Shown here in pieces: positions 7,394-15,254 of a stretch of 25,971 nucleotides of DNA. Under the pieces are notes generated by a model. It was not told the DNA's origin, ran no database searches, and saw only the letters and a program-made list of their open reading frames with translations. Each line of letters begins with the position of its first letter. The first letter of the stretch is position 1. Made by a program: the position numbers and the translations under genes. The stretch is from Streptomyces rimosus subsp. rimosus (GTDB taxonomy: Bacteria; Actinomycetota; Actinomycetes; Streptomycetales; Streptomycetaceae): the NCBI RefSeq assembly GCF_000720725.1, contig NZ_JOCQ01000115.1, forward strand, positions 1-25,971, written 5' to 3'.

Positions 7394-8275
7394 TCACGGC
7401 CGTATCTTCCGTTCGGTACGCCCAGGGCGCTCCGCGCGACGTCGTTCACTGGAGCGTTCGAAGACCGGTGTGGCGGCCGGGTCGTACGGCAGGCTGGAGA
7501 GGACGTCGGCGTAGCTGCGTTCCAGTGCCTGCCGCTGGCGTGCGGTGTGCGGACCTGCGGGGTGCGCAGTAAGACGTGTGATCCGTTGCTCGTGTGCCTC
7601 GGTGATTTCTGCAGCGCTCGCCTGCCAGTCGGCGTCATCCGGCAGGCGGGCCAGTTCCACGCAGACCGGCTGGGTGCCTTCCGCGAGCGCGGCCGCGGCC
7701 CGGTCGTGGCCGTCGAGGAGCAGCCAGCCGTCCAGGAAGGACACCCACCACAGCAGGACGGGGGCGAGGGTGTTCTCGCGGGCGTGCTTGCGGTACGCCT
7801 TCACGCGGGCAGTGTCCGGTGCTCGGAGCGGTCGCAGCGGCAGGACGCCGTGCCAGCCGCCTCCGCAGAGCAGTTCCAGGGTGGTGTCCGGCCAGTCCCG
7901 GACGAGGTCACAGCTCCAGATGCCTGGTGCGAAGGCGGTCCGTCGGGACAGCCGCCAGCGCCCGTGGTGCAGTGGGCCGCACTCGGTGTCCTCCAGCCAC
8001 CGCGCATACCGATGGGCCCAGTTGCTTCCGGCTCTCATGGTCGCGGCGCTCACGGGCGGCAGCGGGGAACGGTAGCCGGGCAGGCGGCGCAGGTGGAGGT
8101 CGTGGCAGCAGCCGTCACCCTCCGGCCGGGCCTCGATCAGCGTGTGTTCGCCTTGTCGGAGAGCCCACTGGTGGCCGGCCGCTCGCTCGAAGCGCAGCGA
8201 GGGGCCCGGTCGGCCGCCAGGTACGGTCAGAACCAGTCCTCCCTCCGGTAGTGCTTCTCTCGTCGTCCTGTTCAT
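7394..8275 (-). CDS. Conserved-looking protein of unknown function
   Basis: A 293-aa, Trp- and Arg-rich soluble protein beginning MNRTTREALPEGG, with steady codon bias throughout. I do not recognise the family. Visible features are a basic central region with CDLVRDWPDTTLELLCGGGWHG, an LLWWVSFLDGWLLLDGHDRAAAALAEG segment near residues 172-200, and a helical C-terminus (ALERSYADVLSSLPYD). The LLDGHDRxxAAL motif recalls the DGHHR-type motif of ParB/sulfiredoxin-like folds, but that is only a faint resemblance. No signal peptide or long hydrophobic helix is seen. It is convergent with the DUF2867-like gene and separated from it by terminators. Confidence 0.7.
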   Translation of the reverse strand: MNRTTREALPEGGLVLTVPGGRPGPSLRFERAAGHQWALRQGEHTLIEARPEGDGCCHDLHLRRLPGYRSPLPPVSAATMRAGSNWAHRYARWLEDTECGPLHHGRWRLSRRTAFAPGIWSCDLVRDWPDTTLELLCGGGWHGVLPLRPLRAPDTARVKAYRKHARENTLAPVLLWWVSFLDGWLLLDGHDRAAAALAEGTQPVCVELARLPDDADWQASAAEITEAHEQRITRLTAHPAGPHTARQRQALERSYADVLSSLPYDPAATPVFERSSERRRAERPGRTERKIRP

Positions 8276-8438
8276 GGGGACAGTTTCGGCAGAAGGGGCT
8301 TATCTCGGCAACGCGGCCGTACATCTGCCCGAGAGAACGGAGCGTGCTCGCGTCAGCGTCCTGCTCATGTCCGTGCGGCGGGCGCCGAGCCCTGGGGCGA
8401 CTCCGCGCGAGCGGAGGTGAACTGCTGGCGCCTGGTTC

Positions 8439-8760
8439 TCAGACACATGCTCTCTGCACAGGCAGAGGTGAACCGCCCCCGGCTAGAACGTGCCCTGTGA
8501 GCTCGGACGCTGCGGCGGTGATGATGCCGTCGGGCTGCGCCACGACGCTGTCGCCGACTACCGAGTCGACCATGCCGCGCTCGGACATCATCATGCCGAT
8601 CGCCGCACCGAGCCTGAACGGACCGCGGCCGTGGCGTCGTAGCGCCGTGCTGGTGCGCCGCTTCGGCTTCCCTTCCGGGGGCGCCGTTCTTCTTCGCCGC
8701 CTCCCTGGTGGCGACCAGCTCCTGGCGCGCGAGGTCGACACCGCTCAGCCCGCTCGTCAT
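8439..8760 (-). pseudogene. Frameshifted, truncated DciA-like (DUF721) gene
   Basis: The first frame starts at ATG 8760 with MTSGLSGVDLARQEL and then AATREAAKKNG-like sequence. Near 8680 the sense moves to the next frame, giving KPKRRTSTALRRHGRGPF, LGAAIGMMMSERGMV and DGIITAAASELTGHV. The sequence LGxAIGxMMxERGM is typical of the actinomycete DUF721/DciA-like family, whose cellular members help load the replicative helicase. After ELTGHV the family's beta-rich C-terminal part is missing and unrelated sequence runs to the stop at 8439. One frameshift plus the missing C-terminus make it non-functional. Its start overlaps the stop of the preceding small gene by ATGA, so the two formed an operon. 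Position near the Tap/Tpg-like pair suggests a shared replication-related module. Confidence 0.65.
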
Positions 8761-9062
8761 GCGAGCCCCGCCCTGTCCGTGCTGTCATCGAGGGCACTGG
8801 AGGCCGGCTCGGGCATCCGGTTCGTCCTCGACGCGGCCGTGGTCGTCCCGGCCCGGGCGGCAGCCTGCTCGCACAGCTGCTCCAGCCGCACCGCGAGCAG
8901 GTTCTCGGCCGTGCGCTCCCGGGCCGCGCCAGTGGCCGTCGTCGCCGCGACGGCGTCCGCGCCGTTCGGGTTGTACCTGTACCAGCGCGCCTCTGCCCGC
9001 AGGGCGGGGATCCGGCCGGCCACGGGGCAGACGACGCCGCGCAGGGCCATCGCGATAGACAC
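8757..9062 (-). CDS. Small protein translationally coupled to the DciA-like gene
   Basis: A 101-aa frame from ATG 9062 ending in TGA inside the ATGA that starts the DciA-like gene. The body is helical and charged: ALRAEARWYRYNPNGADAV, then ERTAENLLAVRLEQLCEQAAARAG. The tight coupling and the typical amphipathic helices suggest a real gene whose product acted with the DciA-like protein. The family is not named. No ribosome site stands out before 9062, and the first dozen residues (MSIAMALRGVVC) may be upstream sequence. Since its partner is broken, the gene may be vestigial. Confidence 0.5.
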   Translation of the reverse strand: MSIAMALRGVVCPVAGRIPALRAEARWYRYNPNGADAVAATTATGAARERTAENLLAVRLEQLCEQAAARAGTTTAASRTNRMPEPASSALDDSTDRAGLA

Positions 9063-9253
9063 ACCGGCCCCCTCATGGCGAATCCCTCGGATCCGTGGTC
9101 CGGAAGAAGGGGGTCGAAGCCGGTCTCCGGTGCTCCTCCCCCTCCAGATGGACGGCCTCCTCGCTGACGTACGAACGCGCCCTCATTAAGGTTCACCGAG
9201 GCCTGCGCCGGTTGTCATAGCAGCCTCCCCGGCAACACCAGACATGCGACAGA

Positions 9254-9279
9254 GCCACATGCCCTTGGTGGCATGTGGC
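9254..9279 (-). terminator. Strong hairpin terminator after the Tpg-like gene
   Basis: A perfect 10-bp stem, GCCACATGCC (9254-9263) with GGCATGTGGC (9270-9279), encloses a 6-nt loop. It begins 21 nt downstream of the stop codon of the minus-strand operon and separates it from the DciA-like operon. Confidence 0.75.
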
Positions 9280-9300
9280 CCCGCGTTCCGCGGCCGGTCT

Positions 9301-9879
9301 TCAGGCGGCCCAGCCGATGGAGGAGACGTTGCTGTAGGCGTCGTAGTCGGAGCCGAGGTCAGGGATCAGGTCGTCCCAGATCCGGTCCAGGGCCTCGGCG
9401 TCGTCGGCCAGCCAGGCGTCGACCGCCGCGTCCCAGACGCGGGGCCGGACGGACAGGCGGCGGGTGGCCAGGTCGCGCTGGTGGCGGCCTTCGACGCGGG
9501 TCTGGTCGACCGGGTTGATCTCGACGCGGGTGCCGCCGCGGGACATCAGGCGGCGTTTGAGGTCGGCGGCCACGTTGCGGCGGCGCAGGTCCCAGTACGC
9601 CACGTCCAGCTTCAAGCGGTTGGCCGGGTTCGGGGAGCGTTCCTCGGCCAGCCACGCGTACAGGGTGCGGGCGGTGACGCTGATGCCGGCGCGTTCCATG
9701 GCGGTGTAGCCGGCTTCGGAGGCGGTCAGGTAGCGCAGGCGGGCGGCGATGCCCCGCTCGGAGTGGGGCGAGGACTGCAAGCCGGTGACCATACGTTCGA
9801 TGCCCAGGCCAAGGGCGTCGCCGCCGCCGATGCCGTCGGCGTTGTAGCGGCCCAGTTCCATCCACCGGCCGGCCATCAT
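9301..9879 (-). CDS. Tpg-like (telomere terminal protein-like) DNA-binding protein
   Basis: A 192-aa protein, near the usual 180-200 aa of Streptomyces Tpg. Residues 45-80 contain an HTH-like stretch: EAGYTAMERAGISVTARTLYAWLAEE. A basic segment follows, LKLDVAYWDLRRRNVAADLKRRL, then an exposed strand-like part (RGGTRVEINPVDQTR) and an acidic C-terminal region (DAEALDRIWDDLIPDLGSDYD). This order (HTH ending in a W, basic linker, beta part, acidic tail) parallels Tpg, the protein covalently attached to telomere 5' ends of Streptomyces linear replicons. The start ATG overlaps the stop of the upstream Tap-like gene by ATGA, like the tap-tpg operon. Identity is low by eye, so a diverged relative or another HTH protein remains possible. 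Confidence 0.55.
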   Translation of the reverse strand: MMAGRWMELGRYNADGIGGGDALGLGIERMVTGLQSSPHSERGIAARLRYLTASEAGYTAMERAGISVTARTLYAWLAEERSPNPANRLKLDVAYWDLRRRNVAADLKRRLMSRGGTRVEINPVDQTRVEGRHQRDLATRRLSVRPRVWDAAVDAWLADDAEALDRIWDDLIPDLGSDYDAYSNVSSIGWAA

Positions 9880-11555
9880 CGGCCTCCGTCAGGGGCGGTG
9901 ACGGTGTAGGTGACGGGTTCGCCGTCGCGGTCGGTCTTGACCTTCATCTCCCCCAGGGCGCGGCCTTCGGGGAAGACGGGGCGCCAGTCGCCGGCGACGT
10001 GCAGCTCGTCGGTGCCCATGACGCTGATCACGGTCAGGCCGGCCTGGTGGGCCTTGTAGGCGCGGTTCCACAGGTTGGCGAAGGCCTGGGAGCGCACCAG
10101 GTGCATCCAGTCCGGACGCATGATTTCACGGTTGTGGATGGATTCGCCCAGGGTGGAGACGAACTTGGCGTACATCGCCTTCACGTACGCCTCGGTGACG
10201 TCGTCCCCGGTCTCGATGGCCTTGGTGCGGGCGCCGGCCAGCAGCACGCGCAGAGCGTCGAGGAAGTTCTCGGTGGCGCCGCTGGTCCAGGATTCGTGGA
10301 TGTGCGGCGGCTCGTCCAGGAGCCGGTACTTCGGGCCCGCCAGGCGGAGCAGGAGGCGCAGGGTGGATTCCGTGACCCACAGGGGGCCCGGTTCGTCACG
10401 GTCGCCGAGCGGGTTCGGCAGGTCGCGGTGTTCCCAGGCGGGTGGGGTGATCAGGTGGACGCCGGCGCGTTTGCGGTCGTGGACGCCGTCGGTGGAGTGC
10501 TCCAGCTTGCCGATCGGCAGCCACGTCTTCATCGCCGAGAGGTAGGCGGCGTTGACGTCCAAGGCGGTGACGTGGAGGGCGCCGTCGGGGTGGCGGCGGT
10601 AGTCGGGGTGGCGCCAGTTCGGGCGCGCCTCCCAGATCAGGTCCGGGTCGCCCTTTTTCGGCTTGTGCAGGATGTCCGGCAGGGCCGGGTAAGCGGTGTA
10701 GTCATAGCGGGCGTTGGCGCGGGTCTCGTCGAACAGCGCCATCACGTCGGGGATCGCCCGCTTGATCAACGCGGCCGTCGCCGCGTCAGCGTCACCTTCG
10801 GCTTCGTCCAGTTCGGTGCGCACCGCGCGGACGATGAGCTGCTCGGTATCCGCCTGGGCGCGGGCGGCAGAGCGGGCGCGGCGCTGGGACTGGTGACGCT
10901 GCGCATGTTGCACCGCCAATGCGGCCGGACTCGTCCCCTCCCCCGGTTCCGGGGCCGGCGAAGAGACCGGGGCCGTTTCAGGCGCGGGGGCCGCGGGAGG
11001 AGCCGCCGCCGCGGCGACGGCCATCGACATGGCCGCGGTCGGCGACGTGGCCGCGGTCCTCGACGTGGCCGCGGTCGGTGTCGGTGCCGCCGTGGGGGCC
11101 GGGCAGAAGCCGCCCGGATGCAGCGACCGCCCGTCGGTCGCCTTATAAGGGGTGGGGGCACCGCAACGCAGGCACGGGGCCGTCTCGCCCTGGACCACCA
11201 GGCCGTCAGGACCGAAGGCGCTGTACGCCTCGGCGAAATGCGGCACCGCGGCCGCCGGCGGCATAGGTACCGGAGCGGCAGCGGCCTCGGGCGTCTCGAC
11301 GGGAGCGGGGTGAAGCTGGGCCAGGCCCTCCAGCAGCCGCAGGTACATCAACCGCGCCGGCGGCGCCGGCTCAGCACTACCCGCCTCCCAGTTCGCCACC
11401 GTCTGACGCCCCACCCCACACGCCTGCGCCACCTGCGTCCGCGACAGCTTCGCCGCCGTCCGCAACCGCAACCGCTCCTCCGGAGACGGCATCGCAGCCG
11501 CCAGCCGCGCCTCCTCCAACAACGACTCCACACTCGGACTCTTGTCACCAGCCAT
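9876..11555 (-). CDS. Tap-like telomere-associated protein with HTH and polymerase-like motifs
   Basis: A 559-aa protein. Residues 28-80 form an XRE-type HTH (LRLRTAAKLSRTQVAQACG, VGRQTVANWEAGSAEP), like the N-terminus of Streptomyces Tap. Residues 128-151 hold a possible zinc knuckle (CLRCG...LHPGGFC). A 60-residue Ala/Pro/Thr linker follows, then a charged helical part. The C-terminal half has three motifs in the order of family-B polymerases: A-like VTALDVNAAYLSAM (330-342), B-like YVKAMYAKFVSTLGES (457-472) and C-like GTDELHV (514-520). Tap has comparable motifs, recruits Tpg to telomere 3' overhangs and supports end patching. The downstream overlapping gene is Tpg-like. It is shorter than the roughly 740-aa Tap. 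Whether it is catalytic is unknown. Confidence 0.6.
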   Translation of the reverse strand: MAGDKSPSVESLLEEARLAAAMPSPEERLRLRTAAKLSRTQVAQACGVGRQTVANWEAGSAEPAPPARLMYLRLLEGLAQLHPAPVETPEAAAAPVPMPPAAAVPHFAEAYSAFGPDGLVVQGETAPCLRCGAPTPYKATDGRSLHPGGFCPAPTAAPTPTAATSRTAATSPTAAMSMAVAAAAAPPAAPAPETAPVSSPAPEPGEGTSPAALAVQHAQRHQSQRRARSAARAQADTEQLIVRAVRTELDEAEGDADAATAALIKRAIPDVMALFDETRANARYDYTAYPALPDILHKPKKGDPDLIWEARPNWRHPDYRRHPDGALHVTALDVNAAYLSAMKTWLPIGKLEHSTDGVHDRKRAGVHLITPPAWEHRDLPNPLGDRDEPGPLWVTESTLRLLLRLAGPKYRLLDEPPHIHESWTSGATENFLDALRVLLAGARTKAIETGDDVTEAYVKAMYAKFVSTLGESIHNREIMRPDWMHLVRSQAFANLWNRAYKAHQAGLTVISVMGTDELHVAGDWRPVFPEGRALGEMKVKTDRDGEPVTYTVTAPDGGR

Positions 11556-11584
11556 AACCTCAGACTAGCAGCGTTGGACGCCGA

Positions 11585-11601
11585 TTAGGCGGTAGTTAGG
11601 C
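11585..11601. promoter_or_regulatory. TTAGGC direct repeats upstream of the Tap-like gene
   Basis: TTAGGC occurs at 11585-11590 and 11596-11601, 11 nt (one helical turn) apart, 30-46 nt upstream of the Tap-like start codon. Since the gene product begins with an HTH, an autoregulatory operator is plausible. A TAGTCT hexamer in the minus orientation closer to the start may be the -10. The assignment rests on position only. Confidence 0.35.
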
Positions 11602-11695
11602 ACCCATTACCGGCATCGTGACGACTGCCCTGTACCGTTTCATAGGCGATGGCGAACGTCTCAACCTCCGTGCTGCAAAGGTCGACGCCGACGAT

Positions 11696-11821
11696 TCAAC
11701 TGCGCGTCCCCTTCACCAACCGCTGGGCCGTACGCACTTCCAGCGGATACCCGGCTATGGCCAACCGCCGGGCGATCTCCGCCCCGGTCACCGCCGAGTC
11801 GGTCCGCAGCCGCTCAGCCAC
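11696..11821 (-). pseudogene. C-terminal HTH-like fragment
   Basis: Reading minus from 11821 gives VAERLRTDSAVTGAEIARRL and then AIAGYPLEVRTAQRLVKGTRS with a stop at 11696. The pattern (short acidic helix, TGAEIARRL recognition-like helix, VRTAQRLV) is that of a small DNA-binding C-terminal domain found in several actinomycete plasmid and element proteins. An in-frame TGA immediately precedes the fragment and no continuation is recognisable upstream, so it is a remnant of about 41 codons. The parent family cannot be named with confidence. Confidence 0.5.
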
Positions 11822-11825
11822 TCAG

Positions 11826-12510
11826 CTACCAGGACATCCGGCTCACTGACCGGCCGTCCGGATTGCTGCGTCGCTGCTGGTCCTTGAGCGACAGCCTGCC
11901 GCCGCTCCGTAACCGGAGCGGTGTGCGAAGACCCCGCTGAGGCCTGCGTTTACGCGGGTACTTCCGGCATGGAGGCCGACGCGACGTTCCAGGAGGCAGA
12001 AGCGGACAGGAACCGTCAGCTCTCATATGAACTGCACGTAGTTGTCGACGAGCGGCAGTGGCGGCGCCCAGCTCCCACACCAGGGCCCCACCTGCCCGAG
12101 CCTCCCCTCGCACGCCTTGGCCCGCTCCTTCGAACCCTCGGCACCGGCGGGCAACGCATCGCTCATGCCCAGAACGACGACTACCCGTAGCCCGGGGGCA
12201 TCCGTCAAGGACCGGGCGGGCCACTGCCGCATCTCCAGCTTTCGTTGACGACCATCCGCGCTGCAGCCGCCCGGCGGGCCGCACAGGGCCTCCCATGCGG
12301 CCCGCGGAGGCACTTCCTCGCCGGGCACCCCTCAGGTCCCGCAATCGGCGCGGTGACCTGGCAATTCACCGACCGCACCGCCAGGCCGACAGTCTGTTCA
12401 TGCGATCATGCAGGCAATTCTGAATGGACCGGTACGTAGCCGAGCTGCTGATCCGGTCGGGAGATCGCGACATCAGATGTCGAGCGATCGAGCGGGAACG
12501 GGAGAGCGTT
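11826..12510. other. About 0.7 kb without a convincing gene
   Basis: No recognisable family was found. A minus-strand frame at 12023-12328 carries a coding-like stretch (WPARSLTDAPGLRVVVVLG) but no motif, and could be another gene fragment. The right end forms the leader and promoter region of the gene starting at 12511. Confidence 0.45.
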
Positions 12511-13635
12511 GTGAGCAGGGCTGGGGGGCAGGACGGTTCGTCCGTGTCCGATGAGGAGTGGGAACGGTTCCTTAGCGAGTCGGTGGCCGGTGCGCCCGGC
12601 GCTCCTGTGGAGCCGTCGGCACGCGCCCGTGAGGTGGACCGGCGGCTGCGGGAGCGTCCCGGGCAGCCGGAGGGCTGGCGTTCGTACTCGCCGGCCCGGC
12701 CCCGGCGCAAGGCAGTCTGGTACGTAATGGGACTGGCGGCCGTGGCTCTGCTGGCCGTGGCGCTCTTCCCGCAGCAGCTCGTCGGCTGGTTCGGCGGCGA
12801 CGAGGGCAGGCAGGACGGGGTGCCGTTGGCCACCGAGTCTGAAAGCCCCCGAGAGGCGCCCGGCGCCGGGTCCGGTCTGCGCCCGACCCTGGCCGAACCT
12901 TTCAGGGGCTCGCCTGCGGCCCGCTGGGCCGACGGGGCGGCCGGGATCACGGTGCCGCAGGCCAAAGCGACCGGCTGGATGGACGCCGCCCAGGTCGAGC
13001 AGGCACTACGGCACAGCCGGGACTTCCTGGTGGCTGCGGGGCTCGACGGCGGTGTACTGCGCGGCGAGCGGCCCACTCAGGCGATCGCGCTGCTGAACCC
13101 GCACCAGAAGGACGTCCAGGACTACCTCCGCAGCGCCCTGTCGTCGCCGGCGCCGGCTGCCGGGGCCGACCCGCTGCGGTTGTTCAGCCGCTTCCGGCCG
13201 GAACAGGCCCGGCTGGTCGGTGACGTGGTCAAGACGCGCGGCCGTCTCACGTACCGGGAGGGGAAACGAGGGGCGCTCGAAGTGACAGCGGACGTCACCT
13301 TCGTGTACCCGGTCACCCCGGCAGCCGGCGACGGCGGGCGGGACGCCGAGGTCGTCCGTACGATCGTACGGCGCGAGGTAGTGATGAGCTGGGACAATCC
13401 GGCCAAGGTCATCACCGAACCGGGCACGATGTCCCTCGTCTCGTACGCGCTCGACATGACCAACGGCGGCTGCTCCGGCCCCACCGGCTACTTCGTGCCA
13501 CCCTTCGGCACAGCCGACAAGCAGCCCGCCGACACGGCCCGCCAGGTCGATCCGTACGACCGCAGCAAGCCGATCGATGCGAGCGACGGCACGACGGCCA
13601 CGGACAACGGCTGCGCGACCGCCACCCGCTCCTGA
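12511..13635 (+). CDS. Membrane-anchored protein of unknown function
   Basis: A 374-aa protein from GTG 12511, chosen because GGGAG lies about 6 nt upstream; an in-frame GTG at 12544 (VSDEEWERF) is an alternative. The cytoplasmic N-terminus (about residues 12-65) begins SDEEWERFLSESVAGAPGAP and is followed by the basic RPRRK. One transmembrane helix (VMGLAAVALLAVALFP, about residues 73-88) then leads to an extracellular domain of about 280 residues. That domain has AQVEQALRHSRDFLVAAGLD, conserved-looking LLNPHQKDVQDYL and a beta-rich part. The family is one I associate with conserved Streptomyces membrane proteins of unknown role. The C-terminus is Asp/Thr-rich. It is convergent with the TmrB-like gene. 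Confidence 0.8.
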   Translation: MSRAGGQDGSSVSDEEWERFLSESVAGAPGAPVEPSARAREVDRRLRERPGQPEGWRSYSPARPRRKAVWYVMGLAAVALLAVALFPQQLVGWFGGDEGRQDGVPLATESESPREAPGAGSGLRPTLAEPFRGSPAARWADGAAGITVPQAKATGWMDAAQVEQALRHSRDFLVAAGLDGGVLRGERPTQAIALLNPHQKDVQDYLRSALSSPAPAAGADPLRLFSRFRPEQARLVGDVVKTRGRLTYREGKRGALEVTADVTFVYPVTPAAGDGGRDAEVVRTIVRREVVMSWDNPAKVITEPGTMSLVSYALDMTNGGCSGPTGYFVPPFGTADKQPADTARQVDPYDRSKPIDASDGTTATDNGCATATRS

Positions 13636-13690
13636 AGCGTGATGCAGGAAGTTGCGTCCGGGCAGGCCGGGGGCGACGGTTCGGCTGTTC

Positions 13691-13741
13691 CCGGTGGATG
13701 AGGCCGGGGTGTCGGCGGTCGGTACGCCGCCCATCCACCGG
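13691..13741. terminator. Bidirectional terminator
   Basis: CCGGTGGATG (13691-13700) and CATCCACCGG (13732-13741) form a perfect 10-bp stem, with additional GC pairing possible inside the 31-nt spacer (GGCG...CGCC). It lies midway between two convergent stop codons. Confidence 0.6.
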
Positions 13742-13793
13742 AATACCCACCTGCCCACTTCACTGCCTGGTAACGCATAGCGGGTATCAATCC

Positions 13794-14315
13794 TCAGTTC
13801 TTGACGGCCTCCGCGATCCGCACAGCGGCCTGAGCGGGCGTGAGGTGCGTGGTGTCGACGACCTCGGCCTCGCCGTGCAGCCACGTGCGGGCCGCCTCGG
13901 CGTAGGGCTCAAGGTATTTGAGGCGGAATGGGGAGGGGCCCATATGAGTGTCCCCCTCGATGCGTCCACGGAGGGTGTCCTGGTCGGCGTGGAGAACGAA
14001 GTGGCGTACGGGAATGGTGTGCTGGGCAGGGCCCGAGCTGATCTCGCGCCAGTACTGCTCGACCAGGACAGTCATGGGCATCACCAGAACGCCACCGGTG
14101 TAGTCGAGGACGCGGCGGGCGGTCTCGACCACGAGAGGCCGCCACGGCGGCCAATCCTGGAAGTTGCCCGTCCAGGGCAGCCCCGGCGTGATGTCCATGA
14201 GTGTCTCACCGACCTTCTCGGCATCGAACACTCGTGAGTTCGGGATCAGTTGCTGCACAAGTGCACCGGTCGTCGTCTTGCCTGCGCCGTGGGTGCCGTT
14301 GAGCCATACGATCAT
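13794..14315 (-). CDS. TmrB-like P-loop ATPase/kinase
   Basis: A 173-aa P-loop protein starting MIVWLNGTHGAGKTTTGALV, with the Walker A motif GTHGAGKTT at residues 7-15 directly at the N-terminus. Further features are FDAEKVGETL, WTGNFQDWPPWRPLVVETA (residues 48-66) and VPVRHFVLHAD-type sequence before DTLRGRIEGD. These match the group containing Bacillus TmrB, a tunicamycin-resistance ATP-binding protein, and related small nucleotide kinases. Length is close to the family norm of about 170-200. The biological substrate or resistance role in this organism is unknown. The gene is single, convergent with the membrane-protein gene and followed by a terminator. Confidence 0.85.
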   Translation of the reverse strand: MIVWLNGTHGAGKTTTGALVQQLIPNSRVFDAEKVGETLMDITPGLPWTGNFQDWPPWRPLVVETARRVLDYTGGVLVMPMTVLVEQYWREISSGPAQHTIPVRHFVLHADQDTLRGRIEGDTHMGPSPFRLKYLEPYAEAARTWLHGEAEVVDTTHLTPAQAAVRIAEAVKN

Positions 14316-14732
14316 GGGCCCGACGCTAGCGGGAGGCGGACCGCGGGCCGGTGCCGATCACGTCACAGAACGGGTACAGGTACGGCTACGAGTACAGGTA
14401 CAGGTACAGGTACGGCTACGGCAAAGACCGGTCCAACGTCGGCGCTCGTCGGCACCTGTCATCGGGTGAGCGCAATCCAGAGCAGCATCAGCGACGTTTG
14501 TCGACAAGCGTCAGCTGGGTCGCCGCCGACTGGACTGCGTCGTCCCAGTGGAAACACGACCCGCAGCCTTGGCCGACACCCCGCCTCCGGAGCGCACCCG
14601 CCTACCACGCCGAGGCGTCGCGGCCGAGCACGCGGGCAGTTCTCCGCGGGCGCGGCTGCCCAGCCACACGAGACCGGCCTCCGCCCGTCGCCTGCGTTTG
14701 AGAGGGCATCCGGACGCATCGCCATGAACTGG
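14316..14732. other. Intergenic stretch with a GTACAG repeat
   Basis: Between the TmrB-like start and the end of the SRPBCC gene there is no convincing coding frame. The stretch includes the tandem repeat at 14372-14421 and might contain the lost C-terminal part of the SRPBCC gene in another frame, but I could not recognise it. Confidence 0.45.
14372..14421. repeat. Imperfect tandem repeat of a GGTACA/GGTACG hexamer
   Basis: About eight hexamer-like units (GGTACA, GGTACG, GCTACG, AGTACA) run through 14372-14421. Read on the plus strand in the right frame, they would encode alternating Tyr-Arg/Tyr-Gly. There is no convincing gene around it, so it is probably a simple-sequence expansion. Confidence 0.8.
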
Positions 14733-15143
14733 TCACCCCGGACTGACAGGGCGTCGGTCGCGGCCTCGGACGTCCCGCAGAACTCGCAGGGTGGCCCGGT
14801 AGGACTGCACTGGGCACGGGGAGCTGACGATGCCGTATGTCAGGGACCGTGTGCGGTCGTCCAGTGCCAGGAGGGATTCCACCACGGTCTTTCCGTCGGC
14901 CATGGACAGAGTGCGGACGCAACCGACGCGGTCGGGGGCTCCGGTATCTGCCAGGACGCAGCCTGCGACAGCCGGTTGCCAGGCGGCCAGGCCGGCGAAG
15001 TCGCGGACCACGCGCGACACCGTGGTGATCCGGGCCGGAATGACGGCGCTGGCGAATGCTTCGGCATAGAAGGGCTCCAGTTTTGAAACGGCTCCGGTTC
15101 TGAAAGAGCTCTGGTTTTGAGAGGGGTCGGCGGGCGCTGCCAT
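14733..15143 (-). CDS. SRPBCC-family protein, C-terminus probably altered
   Basis: A 136-aa protein from ATG 15143, supported by GAGGAAG about 6 nt upstream. After a Gln/Ser/Phe-rich leader, residues 30-115 match the START-like SRPBCC (polyketide-cyclase-like) fold: VSRVVRDFAGLAAWQPAVAG, the GCVRTLSMADGKTVVESLLA strand pair, DDRTRSLTYGIVSSPCPVQSY and RATLRVL. The fold binds hydrophobic ligands, and no specific role can be given. After RATLRVL the usual strand and C-terminal helix are replaced by RDVRGRDRRPVSPG, suggesting a frameshift or truncation near 14775. It is divergent from the M1 peptidase fragment. Confidence 0.7.
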   Translation of the reverse strand: MAAPADPSQNQSSFRTGAVSKLEPFYAEAFASAVIPARITTVSRVVRDFAGLAAWQPAVAGCVLADTGAPDRVGCVRTLSMADGKTVVESLLALDDRTRSLTYGIVSSPCPVQSYRATLRVLRDVRGRDRRPVSPG

Positions 15144-15254
15144 GGTGGCTTCCTCGACCTGCCTGGGGAGGGCGGCGGGGCTGCCGGTGTGCGGTCGGCG
15201 ACGCGGTGACCGGTGCACGGCAGCGTGCCGCGGGCGGACCGCCCGGACGGCTGA

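Noticed and set aside
7819..9189. Plus-strand open frame of 456 codons opposite the DciA-like region
   Set aside because: Low-complexity Arg/Ser/Ala translation; the minus strand has the DUF721 signature.
9999..11588. Very long plus-strand open frame (529 codons) opposite the Tap-like gene
   Set aside because: The product is Arg/Gly/Val-rich low-complexity sequence without motifs; it is the usual antisense shadow of a GC-rich gene, and the minus strand has clear HTH and polymerase-like motifs.
12023..12328. Minus-strand frame of 101 codons ending PLPLVDNYVQFI
   Set aside because: A short plausible stretch but no motif, ribosome site or supporting context; kept only as a note.
14250..15086. 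Plus-strand frame of 278 codons with repetitive TGT/ATS sequence
   Set aside because: It overlaps the hexamer repeat and runs antisense to the SRPBCC gene; composition is not protein-like.
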